A stretch of 64,000 nucleotides of DNA from Lutjanus erythropterus. Taxonomy: Eukaryota > Chordata > Actinopteri > Lutjaniformes > Lutjanidae. The stretch is taken from the NCBI GenBank assembly GCA_020091685.1, contig CM034601.1:4340920-4404919 (forward strand). Reading direction: 5' to 3'. The notes under the pieces are model-generated. The model saw only the letters and a list, made by a program, of their open reading frames with translations. It was not told the DNA's origin and searched no databases. The position numbers and the translations under genes are program-made. Below are positions 21,831 to 34,080 of the stretch, piece by piece. Position 1 is the stretch's first letter, and every line of letters begins with the position of its first letter.

Positions 21831-23027
21831 ACGAGAGGACATTGACAGAAAGTGTGTATGATTGTTCAAATTTGTGTTATCTCATCTTTCCTCTCTCTGT
21901 GACAGCAGTATTTTTGCCCTTTACCTTCTAACACTTTGTACAAAGTTTGTTTTACTTATTGTGAACTGAATCATGCTCTGTTTTGGTTGGAAGATGTCAG
22001 CAAGCATCACTCCCAAACTTAAATAATTCCCTATTCCACGTCCGCTGGTGGCATCACAGATGTTACAGCTTTGTTGTTTTCACAGCACAGTATTGCAGCC
22101 TTGGGACGCCACATTTGAGTAACAGCTGAAAGGGTTATGGCTAGATTGGACTGATATTGTGAAATTTCACTGAAGGCAGAAACCATTTTAGCTCATGATG
22201 AATTTTATCAATGAAATGAATGAATCAGATCAGACCTTGAAGAAATTTGACTCTCAGTGTACTTAAACATAAAATAAAAACAAGATAAAGTACGTGCAAA
22301 AATTTGACCGCTGGGGTGTTTTTTACTCTTCACAGCAAACAGTAAATGTACAGACTGTACAAATGTTAGTTATGTACACACACTTGTTGCATTTTGTCTG
22401 TGTCCTTATTTTCCTCTTGTCTCTGCTTGTTACTGGAATGATCAACAGAATTTGAACCAATTTCATAATTATGCAAATTATTCACATGTTTGCATAGTTA
22501 ATTTGACGTTCTATCTTATTTTTCACCCTGCTGATATGTTTTTTAGTGCCTGGTGTACAATAGAGGACTCTCAAATCTTGACTGATTTGAAAAATGAGGG
22601 AGACCGCTGACGTAATGACAGATTTTAGTGGCTACTTCAGGGACTCAGAATTTCTGAGAAACTCACATGATCAAACGTGACTCTGGAAAAACTTAAAATG
22701 GAGGCAGATTGTTGTGGTCAGCTGGTTTCTCTTCTGTGTGCTATGTTTTGCACCTAAAAACTAAAAAAGGGAAAAAAAATATGGATGAAGTTGTGGCATT
22801 GTAAATAAAGTTTGTACTTTCTGTTCTACACAGGTATGACTTATCAGGTCAGTGTCGTCTTTCAGTCTGTTTCCTCTCATTTGCTGTTTCAGGTTTCTGC
22901 TCAACAGCTGAAAGTTGAAACTCCAATCCAGTGTGTGCCATAAAGATTATGTCTGTAAACCCCTCACACTATAGGATCATTTAGTAAAATAATCTGTTCA
23001 GACCAGCTTTGAATTGAGAACACCTGG
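21831..23027. other. Unique AT-rich stretch, no gene seen
   Basis: No coding frame of note, no repeat recognised. Confidence 0.4.
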
Positions 23028-23366
23028 AAATTGAAACGATTATTTTCATTACTGATTGATTTTGTTAATTATTTTCTTGATTAATTAATTGGTTGTTTGG
23101 GCCATAAAATGTCAGAAAATGGTAAAAAAAAAATATTGATCACTGTCCAAAGTCTAAGATGATGTCCTTAAATGTCTTTTGTCCACAATCCAAAGATATT
23201 CAGTTTACTGTCATAGAAGAGTAAAGAAACCAGAAAATATTTACGTCTGAAATCAGAGAATTTGGACATTTTTTTTTTTAAATATTGACCCAAAACAATT
23301 AATCAGTTCTTTAAATAGTAGGAAATTTAAGAGTAAATTAATAATGAATTTATTGTTGCAGCTCTA
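23028..23366. mobile_element. MITE of the TTGCAGCTCTA type
   Basis: About 340 bp matching, from memory, a very common MITE of perch-like fish. Recognisable blocks in order are gattaattaattggttgttt, ccataaaatgtcagaaaatg, gtccacaatccaaagatatt, cagtttactgtcatagaaga, gagtaaagaaaccagaaaat and the right end tgttgcagctctag. The left terminus (ttgaaacgattattttcatt) is decayed. Non-coding. No second copy is in the window. Confidence 0.75.
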
Positions 23367-23920
23367 GTGGCTGGTATAATGTTGGCCCTGAACACACCTT
23401 TAGAAACTTATTTCTTAGGAGCTTATTTTTTACCTTAACATGGCTCTGGGTGAAAACAAACTGGGAACCCCACGTTGTCCCCAGTATGTCAACAAGTAAC
23501 ATTTTTAAAGTTTGATATTTGGTCCCCAAATGTGATGTAACACACCCTCCCCCTCACACACACACACAGACAGCATGTCTTCCTGTTCAGAATACTCCAG
23601 TACACCTGTGTGCCCTCATCACCATATTGTCGTCCTCGTCCCTGCCGGCAGCCTCAGGAGAGCAGCTAGCGCTGTCTGCTCTTGTTTTATACATAACCAG
23701 CAGGCTAATCTAATTACTCCGTGATGGAGAGCAGTCAATTTCACAGTCAGCCAGACACTTCTGCTGCCTAAAAATTGGGGCCACCCAAGTTTGATATATG
23801 AGGCAATAACCTGTAATGTAATGAAGTCACCTTCAGACCAAGACCCCTGTCATTGAAATAATAATGAATTATAACAAGTATAATAGTATTTGGGTTTGAC
23901 ACGCTGAGACTCTTTCGCAC
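23367..23920. other. Unique stretch, no gene seen
   Basis: A short CA run lies near 23556-23568. The frame at 23519-23713 has no recognisable motif. Confidence 0.35.
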
Positions 23921-24015
23921 TGTCTCTCTCTCTCTCCTCTACACTTTGTCTTCCTTTCTCTCCCTCACTCCTGGTTCAAATGATTTCTTTTTCTTTTTTT
24001 TTCTTTTTTTTTTTT
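23921..24015. repeat. Pyrimidine-rich low-complexity tract
   Basis: tgtctctctctctctcctct followed by T-rich runs to 24015. The plus strand is almost purely C and T apart from about 23965-23980. Confidence 0.85.
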
Positions 24016-25984
24016 GAGATGCGATATTGAGGTGACTTTAAAGTTCATGGGCGAGTCTGTTGAGTTGGCAGTTTGACTGTGGGCCTTAAATGAGAGACAT
24101 ATGCACAGGGTGAGGTGTCAAACACCTCCAAGACTCATAGTTCAAACTAATTTACTTAAGCAAGGTGGAGGGCCATAAAATTCAAATCTGGCTCTTGTCA
24201 TCGTTACAGTAGCGCCATTTTTAAAGTGATGAGTTCAGTAGCTTTATGTCTTGGCAAAATGGGAACTCAGACTGTGCAGCAGAAGAGAATCGGTTAAGTG
24301 CATCTGGTCAAGTGGAATCTTTGCAAAACAGCAGAATAGCTGATGAGAGAAACAGCATTAAGACCTCAGCTGCAGCTGCAGCTCACCTCAGCCCTACAGA
24401 ACATTTTAACATCCTTTGGCTCATTGTTTTGATTTTTGTTTTTTCTGACTAACCTCCTTGACTTTTTTTACATGTGAAAAATAAAAATAAATAAAGAAGT
24501 TCTGCATACTATTTTTGCAGCAACATTTGGCCCAGAGACAAAATTAGAAACTGGCTTGCTGTTGTCTCAGGATTTGGTGGAGAGTCAAAAAAAGCTAAAA
24601 ATGAGTGAATGTTGGCTTGATATATTTGTTTAGTCCATGCAAAAATAAATACTAAGATTGCTCAGTCTCTACTCAGTATATATACAAGTAACTGTAAGCA
24701 ACCACATTATGTAAATGTTGTATATGGAGCTTGTTTCATTGCCCCTAGAATGACAAAAAAAAAGAGAAACAGATCCAGGAAACGGTGCATAAATAGCCCA
24801 CCACTTTTTAGGATATTTAATTTGTCATGTCTACACATTTTATGCTTTTTGCATGTCATTCAAAGTTATGTTATGTATCATTTCACCATTGTCACATTAT
24901 CCAAAATGTTTCCAACAATGTTCAAACATAGAGAAATCTTTAAATCACTCGAGGTACCTGCTAGTCTTTGTTAGCGAATTGCTAGTTGCTTTAAATTCTC
25001 CTAAAAAGGGATATGTCAGATACATCCAAGGTCAGCAGATGACTAAACAATGTCTGAATAAAACTTTCTTATCCATGATTAGAATTTCTGCCTCGGTTAT
25101 GTCAGATAGATTTTCATCAGCTATGATGATTGTTTAACATGGAAAACAACACCTCTCATGATCCCATGGTACTTTATGACATCATTAAACTATGCCTTAT
25201 TGTTTTAATGTGAGAGAGACCCCTAGTGGCAGAACTGACATACTGTGCATTTAACGCAGTTTATTCCAGCACATTTTAGAAGTTTTGGAGGAGAGGAGGA
25301 GGTGACCTTGATCAGGTGACCGTCATCGTCATGGCAACAGTATAAACATGTGGTTAATGCTCTGCAATGGTTGGTCAGTGTAGGAAAAGAGAGAAAATAA
25401 GTACTGTAGACACATAAGTTTGGTTATGTACGTTTATTTATGGATAGTCTCCAAGGTGAAAGTCCAGCAGTCCCTTGGGCTGTTTGTTCACCCATCCCTA
25501 CCCAACCTTCTCCCTGTGCGGCCTTTGTCAGTCTTTATACTACTCGTTACAACATTTGCACATTAAAATAACACAGCAGCCCTTCAGAATATTAGTCAGT
25601 ACGGGCTAATGCTGTGAAATGATGCAAAAAAGCAAAAAGGGCATTGTGATAATCCACGAAACAACCAAGACATACAGGTGATGGTGATACCAGGCTGAAC
25701 AAAAACATAAATAATTCATGCAGGTTTAAGTCTAGAGAAAGATCAGCATCTTTTTCTTTTGCTTTATTTGACAATAGATCATCCCCATATTTAACCACAA
25801 CCACAATTTTCTCTAATGTGTGTCTTAAACCTAAACTACATACATGACAGGGGCTGAAAGGGTTTATTCATCTCCACACGACTTCTGTGTGGTGATATAA
25901 CACAATCCATGCAGCAATAATGTTTCATCCAGAACATATTAGGATAAACCATAAACAGGCAAACAACTATAAACAGAATTTTTA
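24016..25984. other. Unique AT-rich stretch, no gene seen
   Basis: Short frames at 24750-24974, 24853-25137 and 25592-25804 (minus) lack recognisable domains. cagctgcagctgcagct at 24369-24385 is a small palindromic simple repeat. Around 25220, acccctagtggcagaactga resembles a repeat end. Confidence 0.4.
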
Positions 25985-26440
25985 GCGGGCGGGCTCGCTT
26001 CTATTTGGTCTCTCCACCTGTCTGTTAGACCATGGCAAGCATTTGAGGAGTTTCTGAAATATTAATGCACCACTTCAGTTCATGAGAAGATTTCATTTCA
26101 GAATAAATTCAATACCAACCATATATGCCCCTGGCTCATTCTCTCTCTCTTTTTCTCTTTCTTTCTTTAATACAAAACGTGAAATGTGAGCGTTAATGTA
26201 TCTTAATGAATATTAATGGTTTTCCAATACAGGTTGTTTAATTCAGTTTTCTCTGTCACATGTTCTTCACTTCAAGAATTAGATTTAATGAGTTATTCTC
26301 CGTGTCGGAAATCTGAAACCGCACGGGTGTTGTTAAATGCTTGAACAGGCACATATATTACACCGCTGTGGCTCTCGTGGGGTTTTGATAGGACTTCTCT
26401 AATAACTGTTAAGATGTAAACAGTAAAGAGTTATTGACTT
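25985..26440. promoter_or_regulatory. Possible conserved non-coding element
   Basis: A unique block with many homeodomain-like cores, for example gcgttaatgtatcttaatga, atattaatggttttcc and gatttaatgagttattctcc, plus GC-richer inserts (gaaaccgcacgggtgttgtt). The pattern fits vertebrate developmental enhancers, but conservation is not tested. Confidence 0.27.
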
Positions 26441-27314
26441 TTTTGTTTTAAGACTGTTGATATTAAAGTAAGAAGCTGGCATTGGCACTGTGAAATACAT
26501 TCCTCTCATTTTTCTATAAAAGTACAAAATAAAAAGTCATAACTGGTCAAATTAAATGTGGTGAAAAAGGACTTGGATACAAAACCTGTGTAAAATTTCA
26601 TCAGGCAGATGACTGATCTGGCATCACACCTGGCATCTTCACACGAGGAGCCATGATTGAAGTTACATGCCAATTTTTAAGACATAAATACAAAATTTCT
26701 TCTCAAGCCAGGTTGGAAAACTAAGAACAGCCAGGAGCCAATGCTGGTAATTTTTTTTCCCTTTTTTACTGATAAGTTAGTTTATATTTACCTGAGGTCA
26801 TCACCTCATTGGAATAATCCTGTGAGAGAGGATTGAGTCACAGACTCATTATGCAACATCCAGTTAAAGAATTTGTGTTTATCATGGTAAGCGAAAACCT
26901 TGAAACTCAGCGACTGATGTCTTACTGATGTTTGACCACCAGGCACTGAAATCGTGTGTGAGGGGAGAGGAAAGTTGGCGGGATTAAAGGGAGGAGGTGG
27001 ACTTGTTTATCCTCACATCAAACGCATTATTACCTGAGGCGAAATCCCATGAACCACTGGTGTTTGGTCTGACATTACAATAGGTTAAATGATGAAGTTA
27101 ATGTAAAATGATAATATTATCAACAGTAGTGAACATGGAAAATATTATATCTGCTAAATGCCTGTAGACTTTTAAACTTGTTTATACTTTTCCAGCCTTG
27201 AGGACCTCCTCCTCTTTATTTTACAAGTTGTATGACAATACTGTGCTGCAAAACTGAATTCAGGAAATTTCTGGTGTGCATGCTATGATTTTAAAGTAAC
27301 CCTAATTCTGTCAT
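26441..27314. other. Unique AT-rich stretch, no gene seen
   Basis: No coding frame, repeat or motif that I can support. Confidence 0.4.
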
Positions 27315-27605
27315 GACACGTTTATCGGTTGATTCCACCGTGCACGGCACGTCTGCACCATGGTTCTGATCCGCCCTCCACGCGTCTGCAAACCCCACCA
27401 GCAGTGTTTCAGAGGCATTTCAGCAGTGGAGCATCTTGCCCACCTGATCATGTTTACTCGCTCAGATTTTGTTGATTAGGTCCTCTTTTCTCGCTGTATG
27501 TGCCTCTACCATGGATAAGCAGGCTACGCGTCCTTTATTTTGAAAATCAACCGGATTTTCCCTGCCTTTTCTGTGTCTGCCTTCATGCCCTTTCAGTCTG
27601 TTTAA
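27315..27605. mobile_element. Dispersed repeat family X, copy 2
   Basis: Matches copy 1 at 11055-11345 in the same order and orientation: gattccac, caccagcagtgtttcag, tcatgtttac, tttgttgatt, ggtcct, ctaccatggataag, caggct, ttgaaaat and tctgtgtctg. It carries a 12-bp insertion-like duplication (aggcatttcagc) absent from copy 1. Non-coding. Confidence 0.75.
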
Positions 27606-27918
27606 GTGTAATTAGGATATTTTTACTACTCAGGCTTTTCTGATGGAAAACCGCTCTTATATGAGCCTCTCTCCAAAGCCACCAGACTCCATAAGCAAAA
27701 ACAGTCACTTTACTTCACAGAATACCTCAATCAGTTTGTGTTATTGTGTGACTCTGATATTTGGAAGGATTAGTTTGGATTTACCAAAGTCACACAGCAA
27801 CACAGACTAACTAATATACCTCCAAACTAGGGGTGTGCTGACCGCTCCCTTCTGTACAGAATGCACTGACTTTGTACCTCATATAATCCCACTTCAAATA
27901 ATCCTGACTATCCCTTTC
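27606..27918. other. AT-rich stretch, no gene seen
   Basis: Nothing recognised. Confidence 0.4.
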
Positions 27919-27926
27919 ATATACAG

Positions 27927-28098
27927 CAGTGTTTCCCAACCCTGGTCCTCACACACCTGAATCAAATGATCAACTCATCATCAAGGCTCTGCAGAAGCCT
28001 GACAACAACCTGATCATCTGAATCAGGTGTGTTGGAGCAGGGAAACATCTAAAACATGCAGGGCAGTGTGCCTTGAGGACCGGGGTTGGGAAACACTG
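27927..28098. mobile_element. Palindromic hAT-type MITE with 8-bp target-site duplication, copy A
   Basis: A 172-bp near-palindrome. It starts cagtgtttcccaaccctggt and ends accggggttgggaaacactg. Both flanks carry the identical 8-mer atatacag (27919-27926 and 28099-28106), the duplication size made by hAT transposases. The middle (gatcatctgaatcaggtgtg and ttggagcagggaaa) matches copy B at 30652. There is no coding capacity, so movement would need a transposase from elsewhere. Confidence 0.93.
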
Positions 28099-28106
28099 AT
28101 ATACAG

Positions 28107-29186
28107 AACCTTTACTGCTCCTGCACAGTGTTCATCCACATCTCAAAGACTTCATCAGTGGATGGAGTCTGAACAGTTGTCATAGAAATGGCATAGATAT
28201 GTTTGGAAATATGTAAATGAGTAAACTTTATCCACTGCTGATGGCCATGAAATTTTGTTAAAGTACCAGGAAAAAGCTAGCAACTGGACCTTTAACTGAG
28301 ATTATTTTGCCAAAGTTCATTTTCTAAATGCAAGAATGAACTTTAATGCTAAATTACTATACATATATATAATATATGTAATTCAGACATGGCTATCATT
28401 CTTAGAATTTTCAATTAACAGGGGCAGACGTGTGTGAGCCACTATCTAACTAAAGAAACAAAACTTCACCCTCTATTATTCATAACTACACTTGTTCAAC
28501 TGCTGCAAAACTCGTCTGCCGACAGACTGTGACGCAGACGACGCAACAGCCCGCAGGTTCAATCACTGCTATTTTAAATCGTACAAATGCAGTGATGAAA
28601 TGCATTATTCATCGTTGTCTGATAATGCAAATGACAGAGCACAAGTGAATCCAAAAAGCTCATCCATTCTTTATACTGCACAAGAAGTGGGTTAACATAA
28701 TTTTAAATGAGTATTCTAAACAGCGCGTCATCATCACTTGCATGTGTAGCAGACAGCATTTTCACTCTTCACTTTGCTCTCTTTTCGATTCAACCTTTTG
28801 CCAAATAAGTTTCCCAAGACTTCTGAAAGCAAGTAGACTGGAAAAAAAGGAAAAATTCTGTTTGCATGAGAGATTATTTGCATGAGTGACAGGATGACCT
28901 TGTAGTTTGAGAAGCAGCTTCAAACTACTAAAGGTTTGATCCCAAAATCACCAGCTGGTCCTGTGTGAGTATGTGAAAAAAAAAGAATAAAGTTGTGTAA
29001 AATGACCATGGACTGTTCTTTTACTTTGGAGGTACAAGGTTTTCATCTGGCAACGGTGATATCCTTATTTCCCACAATGCCTCTGCACAAGGTCACTGCT
29101 TTATTCAATTTAGCAGCGACACTGTGGGTTTCCTGAGCCCCTCCAGCACAGCGACAGATGAAACTGAGGCAGAGCAGCCAGCTGAC

Positions 29187-29188
<2 letters not shown>
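28107..29188. other. Unique AT-rich stretch, no gene seen
   Basis: The frame at 28492-28695 has no recognisable motif. 28500-28680 has mixed composition with TGCATTATTCAT-type words and might be regulatory, but the evidence is thin. Confidence 0.35.

Positions 29189-29242
<54 letters not shown>
29189..29242. repeat. (GT)n microsatellite, 27 units
   Basis: A perfect GT run of 54 bases. Confidence 0.97.
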
Positions 29243-29246
<4 letters not shown>

Positions 29247-29689
29247 CATTTAAAATTTAAACAGTCTTCCCTGCGATTTCAGCCAAGCATACTGTATGTC
29301 TGCTGTCATGCATGTGTGCGTCATAGCTCTAATCTGTTCTGACCTTTAGTGATCCTTGTTATCCAGAGGGCCCTGTGGAGTCACACGATCACATTCATGT
29401 TTAACACAAAAGTGAGACCAGGCAGCTGGGTCTCTTACAAACAATTTTTGCACCAGCTAGACATACAACCCCTTTTTGAGGCGCATTCTGCACTACAACT
29501 GAGACTACAAAATCAAATGTTGATGTTTAGGCTGCTGATGATCTATGACATGAGAAAAGTAGGCTAAATTCTGAGACATCTAATTACCAAAAAGTGTGAG
29601 CATATTTTCTGATCTGTGTGGGTAAATTCTGACATATATATATAATAAAACCTACTTGTTTAAAGTTAAGGTTAAGCTTGACAAGGAAT
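29243..29689. other. Unique stretch, no gene seen
   Basis: A short (TA)n run lies near 29633-29642. The frame at 29349-29567 has no recognisable motif. Confidence 0.35.
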
Positions 29690-29890
29690 ACGCACAGTGG
29701 TACTTAGCATGTCACCACGCTAACATGCTCAAAACGACAATACTAACAGGCCAAAGTGCATCTCTCAATCGAGACAGATTGCTACCTTGACATCCTGGTT
29801 CTGCATGAGGTTTCTGTAAAAAGGAGTTTTTCCTGTCTAGACCTGCTCTGTGTGAAAAGCACCCTGAGATTTGACTTGACATCATGTAAT
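29690..29890. repeat. Dispersed-repeat fragments (SINE/LINE 3'-type)
   Basis: 29700-29760 contains tacttagcatgtcaccacgc and taacatgctc, as in a fish repeat I remember. 29770-29890 reads ttctgcatgaggtttctgta, aaaaggagtttttcctgtct and aaagcaccctgagatttgac, typical of a widespread fish SINE/LINE-derived 3' region. The assignment rests on memory, with no second copy in the window. Confidence 0.5.
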
Positions 29891-30643
29891 ATTTACCATA
29901 CTTATCATTTGGTTTAGTGTTTCAGTCTACCAACATTTTCTTATTAGCAGAGACTGATGGAAATGCAGTTAGTTTTGTAAACATTTTGTTGTAAACCACC
30001 AGACAAATTCAAATTTTGATGGTGCAAATGGTGAACCAACTGACAGGCAACTTCAGGCTAGGTCCACCTTTCCTACTTAGACCGTAATGACTCACATGAC
30101 TACAACAGGTCACTTGAAGAAAATGTCTTGCATTAGGTTGTTTCAACCATTTAAAGGTACTATAAGCCATTAGCATTTATTAATCACTTTGTATTGTCAG
30201 TGTGTTACATCACTTAAAGCAATTCTACAATCTTTCATATCATACTGATCTTAAGAAAACTCTCCTCCTGCTTCATTTTAGCTGGCTAACTTAATATTTG
30301 CTGTAACTTTGAAGAGGAAAAAATGTAAACACAGGCTTGTTTCTTCTTATTTCAAGGAGAATCTGACCCAGTGACAGGCATTTAGAATAACCATGTAGAA
30401 ACAGCCAACCTTCTCACCAGCTCACATTTGCTAGTGTAGGTCTTGACACAGCAGATGCACAACCATTTAAAAACTCCTTGCAGTAGTTTTAAAAATGATT
30501 GGCTGCCTGTAACCAAGCAGTGGACTGATGTATATGTAAAAGGACACTGAATGTTTTTTGTGACTTTTATGTGTGCTCCTGAGCGCCTTGCCTGTTTTCA
30601 GCTCCTCTGCAACACCGACAGTGTGCAACACTTGCAAGAGTTT
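29891..30643. other. Unique AT-rich stretch, no gene seen
   Basis: No gene. 30150-30290 begins aaaggtactataagccatta and may be a repeat fragment. Confidence 0.35.
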
Positions 30644-30651
30644 GCCTAGAA

Positions 30652-30854
30652 CAGTGGTGCCCAACCCTGGTCCTCAGGAACCCCTGTCCTGTATGTTTTA
30701 GATCTTTCCCTGCTCCAACACACCTGATTCAAATGATCAGGCTTCTGCAGAGGCTTGATGATGAGCTGATCATTTGAATCAGGTGTGTTGGAGCAGGGAA
30801 AGATCTAAAACATGCAGGACAGGGGTCCCTGAGGACCAGGGTTGGGCACCACTG
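30652..30854. mobile_element. Palindromic hAT-type MITE with 8-bp target-site duplication, copy B
   Basis: A 203-bp, almost perfect palindrome starting cagtggtgcccaaccctggt and ending accagggttgggcaccactg. Flanking 8-mers are identical: gcctagaa at 30644-30651 and 30855-30862. The arms contain cctgtcctgtatgttttaga / tctaaaacatgcaggacagg and ctgctccaacacacctgatt / aatcaggtgtgttggagcag. The centre is a short loop near 30750. The high arm identity and intact duplication indicate a fairly recent insertion. Non-coding. Confidence 0.96.
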
Positions 30855-30862
30855 GCCTAGAA

Positions 30863-32399
30863 AGTAGAGTCTGCTCACAATACATTTATATACCTAGAAA
30901 ACAAAACAAATGCCGCCATTTTTCTAGTTCAAGCAGTCTCGCAATCTTCCCCCAAAGCACAACCCATCTCCTTCACAGTAGGTTGAGTGGAGTGTTCAGT
31001 TGGCATTGTGTAATTCGGATGCTCATTTTGGCATTAAATTGCACTTTGATGAGTCTTTTCTGGGTCACATTAATGAGTAATTCTTAGCAGTAATGTCATC
31101 TATGATTCTCTATAGACCGTACAAGGTCTGTTCCTTTTAGTTGACTAAATGCCGGCAGCAATCATGAATAGTGTGCGTGTGTTTCATTAGCAGTGTCTAT
31201 TTGTGGAATGTGGATACCTTAATTAATAAATAAAAATGAAAGGTCTCATCGCAGCTAAAAAGGTTTTGTTTACATCATACATTTTTCACTAAAACACACT
31301 GTATGACATTTATTGAATGCATTTACTCATGCTATAGCCTCTGTGATAATTCAAAAACAATCCTGTGTCAAAAAGATAATTGGTCAAACACATGAGTGGG
31401 CCAAGTTAAACATCAAGGATACAACCTGAACCAGCAGCTTTTGCAGCCCAATACTCAATCAATATCTTTAGCCTCTGTGTACACAGTGGAAGAAATAAAA
31501 CTGGAAATCTGATTATTTATATGCAACAACTCCAGTTGTTTCCCCTTGACCATTCCTCCTCAGACTTGAGGAAGCTCAGGCAGGCTGCAGGAACACTGCA
31601 GGAGTGCTGGACGAGTGCAACATTGTAATTTGATGATAACCAAAGCAATGACGAATCCTCACAAACACACACTTGCTCATTTGGCAAACACTCTGCATTC
31701 ATTTGAACTCTGTTTCACTGTTTAAAGACCAGACTAGAAATTTCAAAAGAGTAGCAAGTTTTTCATTTTAGCACGATTCCTAAATTTCTGATGACCTCAT
31801 GGTCATTTTATGATTTATTACAGTATATAGCACTTGTCAACAACTACCCACAGCGCTCCCAGCTGCATTGCCACTGCTTTATTTCTGCTAAAACCACACA
31901 TGAGCAGTTATTTTACAAAGATGCACAGTGTCAACTAATTATACCAAGTAAGAGTCCATTTGTTTTAACTCAGAAGTATTCCAACTGTTTTAGAGGAAGA
32001 TAAGATACCAGAGGGGAACTTCCTATGGGGGCTTTACTTTGCTTGTGATTGCATTCAGTCCCTCTGGAGAGTTCTTGACATCTTCTTTAGGAACCATGGG
32101 TTAAAACTTGCTTGCTATTTTGTATTCATGTCACGTCTGGGAAAATGTGGGTACAGTAAATAACATGAATAAGTAATATTCCCCACATATGGTTAAAAAT
32201 CCCTATAGGGAAAGGTATTTAACTGCCAACGCTTCAAGTGAAGCTGCTGCCAGTTGCCAGCCGAGCCGGCATTCTCCTGGTCTGAAGGAGTCGACATGTG
32301 TGGATATGAAGCAGGTGTTGCTGAGAGGAGTTGATGTTCCCAAAGGATAAAGAAAAGTTGAAAAAGTCTATGTGTGTACCCTTGACATTGTGTGATGCG
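30863..32399. other. Unique AT-rich stretch, no gene seen
   Basis: Short frames at 30842-31087, 31517-31702 (minus) and 31791-32003 carry no recognisable domain. No repeat stands out. Confidence 0.4.
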
Positions 32400-32700
32400 T
32401 GTTTGTGTGTTTGCGTGTGTGTGTGCAGCGCTCCCGATGGGTGTAATATATGAGGCGTGTGAAGAGGCTGTTTGCGCTGCCGCTCACCCTGCCAGGCTTG
32501 TCAATTCGAATGAGGGATCTGTCTGTGAGGAGCCCCTGTGTTGGCCTCTGCTCTGCTCTCTGCTGCCCTGATCCACCTTCATCTGACTGCTCTCACTTCA
32601 GACAGCGAGGAAGAGAGCAGCAACAAACACTGGGAACAGGAGCCGCGAGTGTGGAGTGGGATGAGGAGGGAACCAATGCAAGCATGATGTACAATGGCTT
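32400..32700. promoter_or_regulatory. GC-richer unique block, possible regulatory element
   Basis: After a broken GT patch (32400-32425), about 270 bases are GC-richer and non-repetitive (ctgccgctcaccctgccagg, ggagccgcgagtgtggagtg). A frame at 32450-32866 runs through it, but the second half is a T-rich tract giving a Phe/Leu-rich tail and no start context or domain is seen, so I do not call a gene. Confidence 0.2.
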
Positions 32701-33219
32701 TGCATGTGTATGGATGTTCCCGCAGAGTGCCAGATTTTTATATTTGCTGTTTTTTTGGTTTTTTTTGTTCTACTTCTTGCATGTGCATCTGGGCTTTGGT
32801 CATCTTTTTTGTTCTTTTATTGTTGTTTCTTTCATTTCATTGGACAATATGTCAAACAGACTTTAACCTCGCTGGCATCCCTGTGAGGCTGTAATACTCA
32901 CTACACAGCAAGAGACCAAAATTATTGGACAGATGAAAAATGGAGAAACAATTTTGCTATGCTTAAATTTTTACCACCAGTCTGGCAAAAGGGGTTTATC
33001 TTCAGCCATCTGAAGTCATCTCAAATTTATTGTCGGTTGCAGCCCATAATCATAGCAGTTCCTGAAAATTTAATCTGGACATTATTTTAATTTAATTATA
33101 ATTTTAGATTATTGTCGTGATACTCAGCACGACTTTCGAATTTATAAGGATGAAGTCAGCACGAGGAATGAGACAGTCTGCAAAGAGACAAAGCTGGGGT
33201 GGATGCAAGGGTCAAACAG
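32701..33219. other. T-rich then unique stretch, no gene seen
   Basis: A T-rich run at about 32736-32845 causes three overlapping hydrophobic frames. The rest shows nothing specific. Confidence 0.4.
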
Positions 33220-34080
33220 GGCACTTTCCCACCAGATAAGGTCTGGTTCTTGGACCAGTTCCATTCAAGATCCTTAGAACCTTGATGCTAGGGAAACAGC
33301 CCACATTTCCACCAATTTTGAGGTGAACCATTGTAATCAAGGTTGTCAAAACAAGATCATTCCCAAACCTAACCAAGTAGTTTTAATGCTTGAACCTACC
33401 AAAACTGTGCCCCCAGTTGTTTCCCTGTTCTCTAGTGTCTCCTGTCTGTCTCTGTGTGTGCTGTGGGTGTGGCTCTCCTCTCTCTCTCCCAGCAGCCAGG
33501 ATACCAAGTCACCTGCACATCAGTCTTATTGCTGACAACACCTGACACTCATCAGCCAATCAGTCCACCAGTACTTCATCTGCTTGCTGCCTGATCATTT
33601 GGTTTGGTACCAAGCTCTCTCAGGCACTTTAAAGGTGGTAACACTAAGTTTGTTTCTTTGTGTTTTTGCCTCCCTGCAAAAAATGCTCAATCCTCACCCA
33701 CAGTCCTGCCAGCTTGTCTGACTCCCCTCCAGCCATGTGTTCAACTCAGCTACAAAATGACAATTTGTTGCTTGAGCTTCAACTGACAGACGATTTCTGT
33801 ACCATTTTTGAGTCTGCACGGGGTCTTATTTTGAAAATTAACCTGCCTCTTCTGTGTCTGACTTCCTGCCTATTCGATGTGCTCTGTGCTAATTGACGCA
33901 GCATCTGTCAAAAGTAGACTTGGCATGTATTTGCCACTTCTGGGAGAGAGAGAGGGGAGAGAGACGCTGCTAGTGGAATCACAAGCATTATGTAGAATGG
34001 CTGCGATCAGCCCCAGCTGACATGGCGCAGCTGTAATGTGATGCAGCCGCGCCAAGTGGAATTTAGCAGTAAGAAACATC
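33220..34080. mobile_element. Probable hAT-related repeat block, including family X copy 3
   Basis: The left part (gcactttcccaccagataag, ggttcttggaccagttccat) resembles the start of fish hAT-type elements with a tttccacc end. The right part 33825-33915 (cttattttgaaaattaac, tctgtgtctgacttcctg, gcatctgtcaaaa) matches the families at 11288-11345 and 27535-27590. It is followed by gatcagccccagctgacatg and gccgcgccaagtggaattta. Target duplications are not visible and more than one element may be present. Non-coding. Confidence 0.5.

Noticed and set aside
32450-32866. Plus-strand frame of 138 codons with hydrophobic end
   Set aside because: The hydrophobic end is a T-rich tract that is open in three overlapping frames. 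No signal peptide or domain logic.
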